Below are positions 1 to 14,000 of a stretch of DNA of 64,000 nt, piece after piece. The stretch spans positions 62,001 to 126,000 of the forward strand of contig VZRS01007550.1 of the NCBI GenBank assembly GCA_013398055.1, written 5' to 3'. Each line of letters begins with the position of its first letter. Position 1 is the first letter of the stretch. Made by a program: the position numbers and the translations under genes. Source of the stretch: Ifrita kowaldi. Taxonomy: Eukaryota; Chordata; Aves; Passeriformes; Cinclosomatidae. Below the pieces are notes generated by a model. The model was not told the origin of the DNA, did no database searches, and saw only the letters and a program-made list of their open reading frames with translations.

Positions 1-3000
1 GAATTTAAAAACTTCAAGATTAGGGTCTAATCTTTTTGTTCCCTTCACAGATGAATCAAAATTTTGTCTAGAAATTGAGATTTCTAAATCCAACTTGTTA
101 TGGAAAACACTTAAATTAGGCATAAATCCTCACTATAACTTCACGTATTTCATAATTCTTTGCCCTGTGTATTCCTGCATCAACTTCATGTATGCAAGAG
201 AGGCACTGAGACCCAGGATTAGAAAGGAATAAAAAAAATTAGTAAAACCTTCAAATGAAAGTCACTTAAAGCAGCTTTTACCTCATAGGGGAGAACTATT
301 TGCTATACCCAAACGTTTCTCCACCAAGAAGAAAACCATCTGTGCTACAAACAAGTGTAACAATAAAAAAAAAGCAAAACAAGTCCCTTATATATATAAA
401 ACAACAGCTCTTGAGCCAGCTCAGGTGATTCAGAGGCTCTGGCTGGAAGCTTCAATAAATGCAGGGCTAAAAATGTGAGGAGAAACCCCCCTCAATTTAA
501 TTAGAAACTGCATTTCTGGCATGTTTGAAATCAAGGATTAAGTTTTTATATTGTCTTTACCCATGCTTTTTCCTCCCACCAGCATCACAAAACATCATTT
601 AGGTTTCAGCAGGACATCTGGAAGGTAATCTTATAAGCTCTGGTGTGCAGAAACTTTTTGTGGGCTTTTTCTGTTGACAGGATTTGCCTTGCTGAAATTA
701 GCAGTTACTTGGAACCAGGTGATGTGTCTATGTAAAGTTATGCTATTTTAAATGGTGCTGTCTAATAAAGTTATGTTAGAAACTGTATAGATTCTTGCTT
801 TTTCCAGCAATTTCTTTTCCCAAAGAATATTTGGCCTTTAAAATTGCAGTTCTGCTGAAAAGCTGTACCACAACACCAACAATTATGCTATAGACTCACA
901 AATCGATAGCACTGCATGCAATATTTAATATGAACTGAGACCCATGGGCCTGCTCTTCTAGCTTTTAAAAGTCAAGTTTTTGCTTACTTGCAACATTTTA
1001 TTTTAAAATGGCAATTACGCTTAAAAGAAACAAAGTGCCCCAGTAATCTTTGGTAATACTGATAAGGCAGGCTTCAGCCCAAATAAAGTCTTAAGAAAAT
1101 CACAGGAGCACTAGAAAGACAAATCTAGGCAGCTCATCCATTTTTAACCTTTTTTATAAGTGTGCTTGTGCCATTTAAAGTGTCTTCACACCAAATGCCA
1201 AGTGTATTACACAACAGTATTTTAATCTTAAGAGAGGCTTTTTTAATTTAAATATTTTCTTTTTCATGTAATTATAGAAGATACAGTAAAATAACTGGAG
1301 GGTTGGAGGGTGGAGAAAAGGCAGGAACAGTGAAAAGCTCCAGGTGCTTCAACATCCCATCCCTAGCAGTGACCAGTGGTAGAGTCATTGAGAATTTGAA
1401 AAACTGGGTAGGGACACTAATCCAGAATACTCCCCAAACTGTTATCCGCATAATTTTTTTCCAGGCTCCCCTGCCAAACTAAAATTACAACCTGAAACCA
1501 CAGTAAAGTTTGAGAGGAAAAGGGGAGAGAGAAGAGAGGGACAAAGAAAAAAGAACACAGGGAAAACAGAATATAAGAGCCTTGATTTGGCTGGATGGGA
1601 GAAATAGATAAATGCATAGCTGAATCTCATGTTTTTCCAGTTCTGCCCTCATCTACCTGGTTAAGCAAAGATGAATAGTAGTGAACAACTGTCCCAGGAA
1701 CATCTTTCCCACATTGTATTGTCACTGTATTCCCATGTATATTTATAGAAAAAAATCTCCTTATGAAACAGCAAATAGAACCAAAAATGGATGTTCTAAT
1801 TCAGAGTTGTTTCCCAGGCATACTGGGAAGTACAAGAAAGTCTGATCCATTCTGTCTTTATTTTTCTGTGCACAAGAGAACACACTGTATCATGTTTTTG
1901 TGTTAGAATACCCTCATATGCAAGTTCCTGGCCCAAGGTGGCTTAGAAAGCATGTAATGTACCTAGAACTAATAAATATTTTCAGATCTGTGCTGCTTTT
2001 GCCTTCCCTCTCTGTAACATGTTTTCCATCATGCAGCCTTGGCCTTAACGTTCTGGGTATGGGTGTCACAACTCTTCACAGCAAGAACACAAAGTTTCTA
2101 GGCCTCTTCATACACAGAAAATTAAGATCAGCTACAGTGAATGATAATTAGCATTTCCTGTGACATTTTACTGGTGATGAGGCTGAAAAAAGTTGGCATG
2201 CATTTGTCCACACACAAGCACAGTTTGTGTGACCAAACGTTTGAACAAGAATTTCTGAATTCCAAGGATTAAACACAGCGCTTGTTTTGGCAATAAATTC
2301 CAGCCCATTTTCTGTCCTCAGTTCTCAAAAACCTCAGGAATTTATGTCTACCAGAACCTCCCAGTGGTGCCTGACATTACCCCCACCAAAAAAACCCCAA
2401 AAAGCCAAAACACAAAGAGTGAAGGACAAAGGACCCTCGCTCTGGCTGCGCAGACATGCACAGGTAGCGCCCGCAGATGCTGAATGCCAGCACTGCCCTG
2501 TGCTGAGCTGAGAGAGGCTACCTGGTGTTTTTAATTAAAATGCACTCAGCTGAAAGTCATTAATATTGCCAGGGAAAGAAAAACAACCGTTACTCTGCTG
2601 GGCACGGGTGATAAAGTTTGGGGGGTTTTTAACTTGCTGAGCTCCATCTGTGAAGGTGAGGAGGAAGGTGAGTGAAGAGAGCATCGCAGCTCTGTTTCAT
2701 GGGCCCTAGGGCTGCACATCATTCCACCCCGAGCTCCACGAGCTCAATCACAGATTTTATTACAAGATCACATCTTTTTTTTCCTCCTTAGAAATTAACA
2801 TTACTTACTTTCCATAATAGAAGCATGCCTATAAAAATGTAAATTCAAGGCAGGCCATCTAAATAGAGCACACTTAACTTCAACACACCAGGCAGGACTA
2901 ATCTTGCAGACCTCTGGTAATTTAAATTCTGACAGTGTAAGAAAACTGCAGTTGATATTCTGCATAATGAAACTAAACAGAGGCATCAGTATTCTGATGC

Positions 3001-3438
3001 AGACTGGGAAAAAGGTAAAGATACTTTTATTTAAAAGTTATATTTCTCAATTCAGTCTTTTTACTAAAATGCTTTATTCATATGTAAAACATCCTGAGAG
3101 AGAAAAAAAAAATCATCTCACTGTTAAAAATAATTATTTACCACTCTTATTTGTAATGGATTTGCCTGGGGCAAGGGGCTGTCAATGCACACCTGCAGCT
3201 GTTCCTTATGACTACAAGGAATATGGCTCTCAAAAGTGAATACACAGAAATTACCTTTAATGTTCAACACCCACAGAATCTACCTGGATTTTCACCTGCA
3301 TTTTTCCCCTCATTCAAAATTATGGTGTCCTCCACACTGCAACCTGTAAAGATTATAATTTCCAGTTTTAAGAAATGTTTAAAACCCAAGAAACATACAA
3401 ATAAATGTTAGTTCTTATACCATTCTTGCAGTGTAAAA

Positions 3439-3461
3439 TTTTTTCATTACTAATGAAAAAA
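3439..3461. repeat. Inverted repeat, 11-bp arms, 1-nt spacer
   Basis: TTTTTTCATTA is followed by one C and then by its exact reverse complement TAATGAAAAAA. The arms continue imperfectly into flanking A and T runs. The arms are AT-rich, so chance is possible. No gene end lies next to it, so it is not called a terminator. Confidence 0.8.
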
Positions 3462-4527
3462 AATTATTTGCTCAAGTTTTGTAAAAACTGGGAGAGAAAG
3501 ATGGAGTCTTCAAACGTGAGGGTTTCAAGTAATAGAAATCTAAAAACACTGCAGTAAAAGACAGATATGTGTCATATTCTTTATAGAGGTGATGGACAGC
3601 AGCAACGTTTTGAAAGCTAGAAGAGTAATTTGGGACTGAAGAGCCCAAGTACTGGTTAGGAAATACAGATAGTCCTGCTCGTGCTGCTAAACTCCTCTGG
3701 AGAAACTGGGCAATACATTTAACCTCTTTGTGCTCCAGCTCTCCCCTCAGCTGAAACCAGAATGCTTCAGGTCATCAGTCTGCAAGAACAGAGAGGTGCC
3801 TTTAGGACCATAAATCCACACCATCAGACAGAAAACAAGCACCAGAGCAACAAGAAAGCCAGAAAAATCCAAGCAATGGTATAGTTAGGGGAGTTTTGCA
3901 AAGAAATCTGAGAATAATTAGGCATATCAGGCTCACAGATATCTGCTAGAGTTCAATTTTTCTTAAGCATAGATATCACAAAAACAAACAAATCTGAGAA
4001 TCAGAAGACACGAATTGTGTTGAATTCAGTACTTAAATTTAATCTCTACAGATATACACATCCTTCTGCAGCTCCAGGTCTCTGTCTTCCTGTAGTAGTG
4101 TGCATGTGTCTCCCCCAAATAAAAACACCCTACAGTCTCAAAGCCAACACCATCTGAGTTTGCCTTTAATTTCTGAAAGCCTGTACTCCCTTTAGTTTTT
4201 GAAGAAAAGGAGACTTCCTTCAAAATTCATCAGACTTTTCTTATGTTAATTTATTTCTGATTAATAATGGGGATCATATTTTATTAGCCTTGGTGAAGAA
4301 TATTCTGCATTTCTCACAACCACAAAGATAAGGCTGCTTAGTTGAGCTGGCTAATATAGTATGATCTAACAATCCAATTAATTTGGAATGTGTCTTACTG
4401 ATTAATAAAGCCTTTTACAGAATTGGCTATTTCATCTGCATTCACAACCTGGCATTAATGACTTCCTCCACACAGCAAGTTATGCAACACAGATGATCAA
4501 ATATTTATGCTAAGATATTTTAAATTC

Positions 4528-4545
4528 AATTTTATTATTAAAATT
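4528..4545. repeat. Inverted repeat, 7-bp arms, 4-nt loop
   Basis: AATTTTA and TAAAATT flank a TTAT loop. It abuts and slightly overlaps the perfect palindrome that follows, so the two form a compact run of dyad symmetry. Confidence 0.75.
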
Positions 4546-4561
4546 TGATAGTACTATCAAA
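4544..4561. repeat. Perfect 18-bp palindrome
   Basis: TTTGATAGTACTATCAAA equals its own reverse complement over all 18 bases. It is the longest spacer-free palindrome I found in the window. A role as a dimeric-protein site is only an inference. Confidence 0.9.
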
Positions 4562-4705
4562 GCTTTTTCCTCATATTCCAGTTCAGTTTTATAATTAAAT
4601 TCTACACATCCATAAGCTAAATAAACTGGGCAAGAGAATCAGATGAAGTTTAGTACATTCTGAAATTGGGGTATTTTGTTAGAAAATGAGAACAGAATTG
4701 ATGGG

Positions 4706-4739
4706 ATGCTGAGGGAACTGCTGTGACAGCAGTCAGCAT
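4706..4739. repeat. Bulged hairpin, 8-bp plus 6-bp stem
   Basis: The inner arms ACTGCTGT and ACAGCAGT are exact complements around a single G. The outer arms ATGCTG and CAGCAT also pair, leaving a 5-nt bulge (AGGGA) on the 5' side only. The stem is too short for a typical microRNA precursor, so no RNA gene is called. Confidence 0.75.
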
Positions 4740-5917
4740 GAAAACGTACAGCATGTGATTTTAAAAAGCCATTACTCATGAGGTCATATCAAAATATGCA
4801 TTTGTGCATAAAATTACAAAAATGCACACAATAACATCACTGTTCTAGATTCTCATATTAGCCTGGGATAATATTCATACTTGCAGAGAAATTTTCAGAA
4901 GATCCAAGTGAAGATCTCAAGAGGATGAAGGAAGATCTCAAAAGGAAGCTCAGCTAAAAACTTGGGCAGAATTTGCTGAAGCAAAGAGGTTCCAAGTCTC
5001 TCTGCAAAACAAACCCTTGCTGCCTTTGACAATACAAGGCCAAACTATTTTTCTGTATTTGTAGGTTTTGCTCTAAATTAAAAAGAAAACCCATATTCAA
5101 AGTAACTCTGGGACTGCTGTAACAAACCAAGCAGGTAAGATACAAACAGGCCCATTGATTTTTCTACCACTCAAGTGGAAAAGCAGAAAACAAACCAGAT
5201 TTTTTCATGGAGCATTAGTTTCCCAGTGCTCATCAAGTGGTGCTTGTCCCACAATTCTGTCTGCAGTCACAAAGCCTTCACTAAAAACTAAGAAGGAAAA
5301 CTTTCATGCTGCTTTTACAAAAGCAGTGTGGTCAGCTCAAGCCCAGCTTCCAGATCCATGACTCATACAGAGTCATGACAAAGATAACAACCGTTAATGA
5401 GAACTGTCTTTTTTTTTTTAAAGCAGCTTATTTTTCGTCTTTTGTAGAGATGCAGTTCACAACCACACCTTACTCCTCAAAAGTATATTTATTAAAACAT
5501 AAAAATTTTATTTCATTGCGGGTCAGAGCCTGTCTTTTCCCTCCCATATCACTGCCACAAGTAAAAGAGTCTCCAATATTAGGAGTAAGTATATTTGTTC
5601 CATATCGTTCATTTTAAACAGAGATACTTTCGGCTATCAGCTACTTATTTATTTCTAGTCCATTCAAAAGGTACTTTCCAGTGGCAAAACACAACTAGGA
5701 CTTCCAAGGCACATTTAGTGTAGGATTTATATTACAAAGCAAGGCATCAACCACAGCTCCACGGAACGACAAAATGTTTGTACTGCTCCTTTATTTAAAA
5801 TAAATGTTCCCGAACAGAATATAGAAGAAAAGATGAGCCACAAGTAGAATTTCTCAATGGCTGTTTGAATTTCCCTGCTCCATTTCACATGTCTCTACTC
5901 CCCAGTAATCATCTTCA

Positions 5918-5932
5918 GCTGCTGCTGCTGCT
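5918..5932. repeat. Short (GCT)5 run
   Basis: Five GCT units occur in a row. They are short and uninterrupted, with no reading frame of note across them. Confidence 0.85.
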
Positions 5933-7223
5933 AACAGAGAGCTACTGATTCCAGAATTACTTCCTCCAATTACGGAAAAATTTTAAGTCATGAAAACCAA
6001 AATATGTCTTTAGCAATGGCAGTCAAATTGTAAAATGGTTAAAGAAATCCATAATTTGCATTTCTTATTCCTCAGCACAGGCAAATCCACAAGGGAGGCC
6101 CTTAGGAAATAAATCTAGAATAATTTCCTTTTACTTCTTGAAATCCTGCTTGGAGAGTTTTCATTACCATTACAAGTCAATAGTGATTTATCTGCATAGA
6201 AAGAATAACATCAAACAAAACTACTGCAAACCATAATAGGAGTTAATATTGCAAGTAATCTGGGATGGGGACGAATGCTTGAAATACACCTTTAATCCAA
6301 AAATTTATTATGTCACATGCCTGCTGAAATTATCTGGATATCCCCCACAAAAAAAACCCCAGTGCTTTTTAGAAGTTTATGTTATTTGCTAAGGAGTTAT
6401 GGAACAGAGTTGCTGTTTAGAACTAAATGATGGTTTATTCTGGTAACATCTTAAAAGTAAACATGTTTGTGATAAAACAGGAGACTGAAGCTTATGGTTT
6501 AAAAGCAAATCTGCTCAGAACAAGTTTAAAATACCCCGAATAAATCCCTTCTGTTCGTCTCTCACTAAAGGACTGAACAGTCAAATACTTGAGTACAGAC
6601 ACCCAAAGAAACACACGTGGTACACTTCACATCTGACAGGTTCAGAGAATCTCATTTTAGCTTTACTAATTTTATTTCAGTACTAACTACAGAAGGTATT
6701 TCAAGCTTCACTTGACGAATGCAATGAAATTTTTAAAAGGTGCAATTAGCACTGCCATGTGATTGTTTTCTTTGCACTAAAATAACCACAGCCACAAGCA
6801 AACAGCTGATAAAACACTGTCAAAGCTGCAGCAACACCTTTCCCTCGTTCTAGGATTGAGCTGCCATCACCTTGTTACTCAAAATCCAGTTAGTACTCCA
6901 AACCAAAAAGGTTGTAAAACATGTTGCCCCTTAATTTTGCAGTTTAATACACTAGCTTCCAACTTTGCACATGTCAGTCTACAGTCCAGCATGCAGTATA
7001 TATAACAACATCTAGTTTTACAGATTAAAAAAACTTTTGCTGGCCTAAAAAGCTTCACTCAACATGAACTCGGCAAGTCTCAGGCAGGTTATTTATCACA
7101 GTAAACAGTACTTTCTAATGTAATACAGTTATCCCCTCTCTACAACCAACCACAGTACACTGAGTGTTTTTTCCCCCCTTTTTTAGCAAGTTCATCCTGA
7201 TGCAGAAAAGCAGTGGCTACATG

Positions 7224-7256
7224 GAGAGAGAGAGAGAGAGAGAAGGAAAAAAAAAA
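7224..7256 (+). repeat. (GA)10 microsatellite with adjoining poly-A
   Basis: Ten GA units are followed by AGG and a run of ten A. The strand is purine-rich throughout. An open frame from 7164 reads through it as alternating Arg and Glu and is not a gene. Confidence 0.95.
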
Positions 7257-7874
7257 GGAAAAATAGGGGCATCTAGAAGGCATCTATTACCACCTTATCT
7301 ACCCAGCAGAAACAAAAGCAAATATACAGCAAATACAGAAGAAGGTGCCTGGGGCCTCTCTCAGCTCATCCCCGGGGATGGGAATCCAACTCTCTCCCCC
7401 AACACCTGCTTTAGAGACTGACAGTGAAAAACTGCTGTGCAATTAAAATTCCACTGTCACAGGCCCGTGGTCATTTTCCTTCTGCCACTGGGTCCCCTGA
7501 GCCTTTTCCTGTCCAGGCAGAGAGGAGCTGAAGAAGCCCCACTCCACGCCCCAGCTGGTCCTTCCACATCCTGTGCTTCAGCCCCTTTCCTTGGTGCCTT
7601 TCAGCTGGGCTACCAATGGTCTAACCACTTCATGGAATTTCCAGGACAGCAAATATTCCCCTTGTCATTCAGAAATACAATCAGAGCCTTCAAATCAGCT
7701 TAAAAGGCAGTTCATCATCTCTATATCCCAGAAAGCCACCAAATGGGTAAATGAAGTGTCCAGGAAAATGGCCAGGCACTGGCCATATGATGGAGCCATT
7801 ATTTTCTATTAATGGTCTATTAGCAATGTTCTATTTTACTATTAGATAGTGAGGGAATGGTCCCTTGCACATTT
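7257..7874. other. Unique DNA, slightly GC-richer, no gene
   Basis: The part at about 7340-7640 is visibly richer in C and G than its surroundings. Two open frames of 80-90 codons cross it in different registers. Neither has splice context or a recognisable protein, and no repeat family was recognised. Confidence 0.55.
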
Positions 7875-8014
7875 TGCACCAGCCTGACAGAGTTCAAGCA
7901 GTGTTTGGACAATGCCCTCAAGCATTGGGATGTCCTGGGGTGTCCTGTGCAAGGCCAGGAGTTGGACTCAATGATCCCTGTGGCTCCCTTCCAACTCAGG
8001 CTATTCTGTGATCC
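7875..8014 (+). mobile_element. CR1 LINE 3' end, 5'-truncated
   Basis: This is a non-LTR retrotransposon fragment of the CR1 family, the dominant LINE of birds. It matches the CR1 3' untranslated region: GAGTTCAAGCAGTGTTTGG, then GGTGTCCTGTGCAAGGCCAG, GAGTTGGACTCAATGATCC, CCCTTCCAACTCAGG and a decayed ATTCTGTGAT tail. Only about 140 bp is left, so the reverse-transcriptase coding part is absent. Severe 5' truncation of this kind is usual for CR1. The gccaggagttggact version differs from the copies at 41.6 and 43.2 kb, so it belongs to another subfamily. I saw no target-site duplication, as expected for CR1. Confidence 0.9.
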
Positions 8015-11000
8015 GAACAATTCCCCAGATAACTACCAGGCACAGTTTTCAGATTTGAAATCAAACCTTTCCACAGGCTCTTTTAAATATGCAGTTTGCA
8101 CATAGTGACCCTCTTCCAGAGGCCAAGACACTCCAAAATAGCTGCAAGTTATTCCAATAAACATCCCCAGGCATCTTTAATTTACTGATACTGATGTCTC
8201 CTATGCTGCCATTATCTCTCAGGGACTCAAAGAGCCTGCTTGTCTCTCTTTAGTTAATATTAAATACACATTCACAACTGATGTTTTGTGATAACCAAGA
8301 ATAAAAATACTCCTTTTCTCTCATCAACTGTGTAACATCCCTAACAACCTGTATCAATACCCAGTTAAATTACACCAGGGGGGAGTGGAAAACCACACTA
8401 AAAGCTAAGCACTGCAACTTTTGCCCTGTGCCATATCCACCAGGGAATGGACTTCCACTGCCTGACTGTTGATCCTCAATCCATCACACAGGAATAGCAA
8501 AAGCCTGTCTTTACTGCAATCTCCCTTTCTGTAGCAGTTTTGCAGGGGAAATACAAATATTTTCCCTGTACAGGGAGAATAAGAATATACTGAGAGCTGT
8601 GGTAAATACATGGCATGCACAGCAAAGAGAAAAAGACAATGTAATTAGAAACAGCAGATGCTGGTTAAAAAGATTCTATTCTCAAGTTGTGTGCTGGAAG
8701 ATCACTTCTCTTTTTGAACTTTCATCATGAGAAACTTAAAAATGTAAATACCATGAAACAAATGAAGTGTAATTAAAAGCATATCCAAGAGAAATTTTAG
8801 GTGGCACTGTTCCCTCCTTAATACCTACCTATGGCTTTTATTAGCAATAAATCAATTTTCCAGTTCCTTGGGAAAAATAAACTCTAGTTGGGACTTCACT
8901 ATGATATTATTTTTCACAAGAATGTTAATAACAAAATAACTTTCAAAGATTTTACCAAAGAACTACAGTTCAAATGCTCACAATTCAGTTTCCAACATCA
9001 AAAAGCCTTCCTTAGAGGCCACAAATTTAAGAGGAAGAAAATAATCACAAGTTAAATATTCATCTAGGTTTTTTCATTCCTGTAAAGTTATTACACTGCT
9101 GAATATTGACTAAGCTGCACTTTTATTTCAAAAATTCACTTTTCCTGAAACATGTGTAATAGCAATAGTAATTGAAGTGTAATAAGTGCTGAAGCAACAT
9201 GCTCATGCAGCATTTTGTGTCTTTACATTCCAACTTTCTACAGAATTCTTTTTAATTTTACTGAGATACTTGCACATTCAGAATCGACACATCTAAGAAA
9301 TAATTAACAATAAGTACTGTCTTAGAGATCTATTTTAATTATAATTATTTTAAGTAAAATATTAAAATCAAAGTTTATTATTCAAGACACAAGAAAGGCC
9401 AGTGTTTAAAAAAAGTGCTTCAAGACCATTCTCCTTTTACAGTACAGTCCAGTCTTTTCCTACTACTAGATTTTAAGTTCTTTTGAACATTAATTGATGC
9501 AATTAATAAAATATTTCTCTGTCATAAAAAACCCAAGAAATTTAAAAGTAAATGTGAGCATATTTGGGAGAAACAAAGTTATAACAAAACACAACACCAC
9601 AGAAAGCCAATTTCATATTTTAAAGACAACCAGAAAGCTAAACCCCACATATTATCCTAATAGGCCAAACAAACAGATACATTTAATAGAAATACAAAGG
9701 AGTACAAAAACATTTCTTACAAGAAAACGGCATATTTATGGTAACAGAGCAACACTAGCATTTGACCTCAGAGATTCCTTTCCTCTCCATGAAATCCATG
9801 AGAAGGAAATTTCGGCAGGTTTAAAGCAATACACAAATGCAACTGTCCTGAATAGACACCTAATCTTTCAACTTCATGCTAATTTTCTCAACATTTCTCT
9901 TTAAGAACTTGTTGATCTCTTTACAAATAGCCCCACTGAACACAACTCCAATGACAGAAAGCCCTAAATGAGCCATCCCTTTGCAGCAACATCTCAGACA
10001 CTGGCACAGTGTTTCACAAATGTCCCTAGCACAAAAAGGATGCTTTGATATTGTTTTGGGCCCCTCTTCCCTAATTTATTACTTGTTTTCCACAGCAGTC
10101 TCCCAGCGGAGCTTAACAGTTCTTCAGGTATCTTCAGAAGTCATTATGCATACTTAACTACTAATTATAGGCATTAAATAGATGCACCAAATCAAATGGT
10201 TAATGAACAATATGACAAGAAAGCTACACAAAAAGGTTTGAATCCCTTAAGGGAATACCTATCTTCTAAGCCCCACAGCTGCCCTGATATTCTCAATATT
10301 GATCACTTGCAGACAAAACAACAGAAAAGCAAATTAAAGTTTATTGGGTGGTAAGAAACTGACATTGTGAATCGATGAATCACTCTGTTACATTTAATCC
10401 CAATTGATTTGAGTAGTTCAGTACCTCTTCCAAGCTTGTCTTTATGTCATACTGTAAAGTGTAAGGCAAATGGAAATTTATTAAGCTATGAATCCTTTAT
10501 TACTTAAACTCAATAAGCCCTAAATGGCTCATCCATAAACGGCAGCTCAATTTCTCCATGTTTAAATTTTTTAATACAATAGAAAGCTTTAGCAGGATAG
10601 ACACGGTGGTCTTGGGGCAGTGGGATGTTCTGCAGTGAATGGAGCTGAACATTAAAATGCAGCTTGGAGCCCAAGGGAGGGTGGGCACAACCCAACAGAG
10701 ACTCAATGTTGGAGTTTTGGGAAGTCACAGCCAGCAGAGCATGCAACCCTCACTGAAATGCAACAGGAATTGGTGCCCCATGCCCACCAGCTGCCCCAGA
10801 AATCCTCACTGCAATCATTAACAAATGGAAAGGTGAAATCCTTATTACTAGAGCAGCTGATGAGGTTTTGCAGATATAAGCTGTCTGAGAAACTGACAAC
10901 ACAGAAACTTTTCAAAAGGTAGTAAGAGAACATCAAAATCCACACCATGACCATCTACATGGCTGCAGCTGACAAACAAGGGCCTTTGTTATTTAGCTGC

Positions 11001-14000
11001 TGGACAGAGAAAATTTAGATCTTGCGACTCACTCAAATGCAAACACAGAAATGCAACAAGTCGATTTTAACACTGATTCCCTTTTGGGGTCCAGTTCTAA
11101 ATGAGTTTTCATATTTACAATATCCAAACAATACTGAAGTCCAACATGGAATAAGTTAACACTTAGAAACACTCAGTGGTGTAATTCTGTAATAAAGTAG
11201 TATTGAATCCTCTGTGAGAAAGTATCCTAAACAGCACATTTGGGTAGAAAATAAAATACTGAACACTTTCAACTTCACAGGGATAGAATTACAGTACCAA
11301 TACTGAGTGTACATTCATCAGCAAAAAAAAAAAAAGTGAACTACTGACTACAAAGTTTTAAACTCAATGCAGAGCCAATTTTCACTGTCAGAAATATCTA
11401 GGAAATGATTTATTTTCTTATTAGTCTGATATTAAATCCATCTGTTGATGTTCATTTGAAATACAAGTTATGTTTCTGTAACAGGATGCACCTCTTTAAA
11501 ATTCTAGATGAAATAACACATCCTCACACCAAGAGAGTAAATGCAATTTTGTCATAATGTCAATAGCACAAAAATTTGCCCCAAAATGTGCTTTTGAGAT
11601 TGGACTTGTTAAGTTTTGACATAAACATGCCTAAAATGGACCAAAAGTGAAATTCCAGACCAGCAAGTAGATGAAGGGTAATTTCCTCAAGAAGTCCTTC
11701 AGGGGATTCATAAGGTGTTGCCTATTTTACCAACAAAACCAGTCTTTTATAATCATTCTGGCAGTGCATCCCAGAGCCATGTCACTGGGAATATCTATTA
11801 ATAGTATGATTGATTTTATATTGATAGACTCCAACTGTGTTAAAGAGTAAAGAGTTCACAATATTGAATATAGAGCCCCCTTGAACACTACAAGTGTTCA
11901 AAACTTAAGGAGTTAAAGAGTTTTGAAGGCTTTGTGCCTCACCCAACTTCTTTAGGCTTTTGCTTTAATCTTAAGAAAGTTTCCCAAACTCTTATGCATG
12001 CAGACTAAATAGAATAATAAATGGCTAGTCACATTTCAAATAAAAAAGTGTTGATAGAAAAAAAATTCAGTATTATTTATTATGTTAAATGTCATTATAA
12101 AACATAGAAGTCATCTACAGGGACATAAAAACCAAATTAGATTTCTAAGATCCCCACTTGAACTGTAAGAAAAGCACAGACACAGGCAAAGATAGATAAC
12201 GCTGATGTCATTTTACCCTACAATTGTGTGAGGAGAAGTGTTTCATTTCAGGCTTTTTATTGTTTTGGTGTCTTCCAGTTTCATACAGGAAGATGTCCCA
12301 TAATTATTACCAGAAGGAGCTATTGGGACTGTATGTGTTAAAATAAGGCTAGAAAGAGCACCATAAAATTCTTAACCAAAAAAAAGTCACTTTCAGAAAA
12401 AATTATTCAATTCAAACCTGCTTATTTAGGTTGATTCTGACAAAAGCGAATTAGACGAATATGAAGAATAATTTTAAATTGAACATGCTGTTTCCACTAT
12501 GGAAATTATGTTAATACGCAGAATCACTTAAATATTTAAAACACAGAAATGCAAAGAGTTTTTCGCTACATATTTCTGGAAACTTTTTATTATGTGAAAA
12601 TATTCATTGCTTGGTCTTTTCATCCTTTACGGGATTTTAATATGCTTGGTAGCTGAAGTATTCAAGTTTCCCATAGGTTTGAAATTCTAGTTTTTACACA
12701 TCTTTACTGACACACTTCAGGACTGGAGTGTGATTTAGATTACCTGCATTATTTTCTGTCCATTATCCACATATCACCTGTTTATATTACTATATTACAT
12801 ATTACTATCCAAGTGTTATAATGATACATAAAAATTCTTTACATTAATTTCAACGCATTATTTTTTAGTTGCCACCATGACAAATAACTCCATCTCCACC
12901 CCGCCAGAGCTTTTTAGTCAGTAAACCACAAAGAGGGAAAACACTCAGCAGTTACCATTGCTGTAGAAATTCATTATTTTTGCAAAGAATCAGCTTGTTG
13001 ACACACTGTTCACAAAACAGGACTGATTTTCCCAATTTCCCCAACTGAGCTTCTTCGGGATGGTGGGAGGTGAGGTTGTGATGGGATTGTAAAAACCAAA
13101 ACACTACTGTGGCATGGCAAAATTTTGCAAGTATTCTAAAGTTCAGGCAACTTCCCAGAAAATAAAAGAACCTACATGAAATGCTCTGATGAAGCCAATT
13201 TTGTGAGTGCTTTGTTTCATAAATAAAAGCATGAGATTGGATTTCTCATTCTGGCACCCAATCCCACACCTGTGAGGGCTCCTCCATGTGCCTGTCTCAG
13301 GTCTTCCACACCTAAAACTTAGAATTTCTACCCCTTTCTACCCTCAAAACAGGCAAACACCTTTCCTCAATCAACCCTGTACTGAGGATACTTTAATAAA
13401 GCACTGCTGGAATGTACTCATTCACAATAGAGAACGAAGCATCTGGAGGGAATTTTTTGAGGGGCAAGAGAGATGTGCAGAGGTGCTTATACAAAGGTTT
13501 TTTTTTTTTAGATTAAAATCTACCAACGTGGTTTGGCAGGAGGGAGTTGCTAAATTGCACAAGAACGCTTCAAACTGCAGAAGGAACTAGATAGGACAGT
13601 ATGGTTTAACTGAATTCACTGCTGAATATTTTACTCCTGCTAAAAGCCTTTTCACAATAGCTAAGGCAAAGAGTCTAGCTAGAAAAACAAGTTACACAGG
13701 CAAAATTACCAGAAGGCCCTAATTAAATAGGGATGTTCACATCATTTCAGGATCTTCAGCAGCAGAGGTGTTGCCTGCTTGTATTCACACACAATAGATC
13801 AACTACTCCTACCTAAACTTCACACAGTCTTCCAGCCAAAGCAGTTGCTTCAGGAATTCAGCCTCTCACATCAAAAAAGGGGGTTTTTTAGCTCCCAGTC
13901 ACTAAACGACTGAGGAAAAAGATCTTTTCTGGGAAGGCAGGATAGAAGTATTTTGCCAGAACTAGATTACAAACTCTACAAAGCAAGGACTGAACCTTAC

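Larger units (their letters stand above)
1..7222. other. Unique AT-rich DNA without a recognisable gene
   Basis: No gene is seen here. Open frames are all short (under about 115 codons), overlap one another on both strands and show no domain or splice context I can recognise. No transposon of a known avian family was recognised. Small structures inside it (inverted repeats near 3.44, 4.53-4.56 and 4.71 kb, and a CTG run at 5.92 kb) are listed separately. The sequence around 2520-2720, rich in TAATTA-like and E-box-like words, has the look of a conserved non-coding block, but only an alignment could show that. Confidence 0.7.

Noticed and set aside
3081..3105. TGTAAAACATCCTGAGAG resembling a miR-30-like mature sequence
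   Set aside because: The seed is altered by an extra A and no complementary arm lies nearby to form a precursor hairpin.
9494..9904. 136-codon plus-strand frame rich in Asn, Lys, Ile and Thr
   Set aside because: The composition is what AT-rich non-coding DNA gives; there is no recognisable motif.
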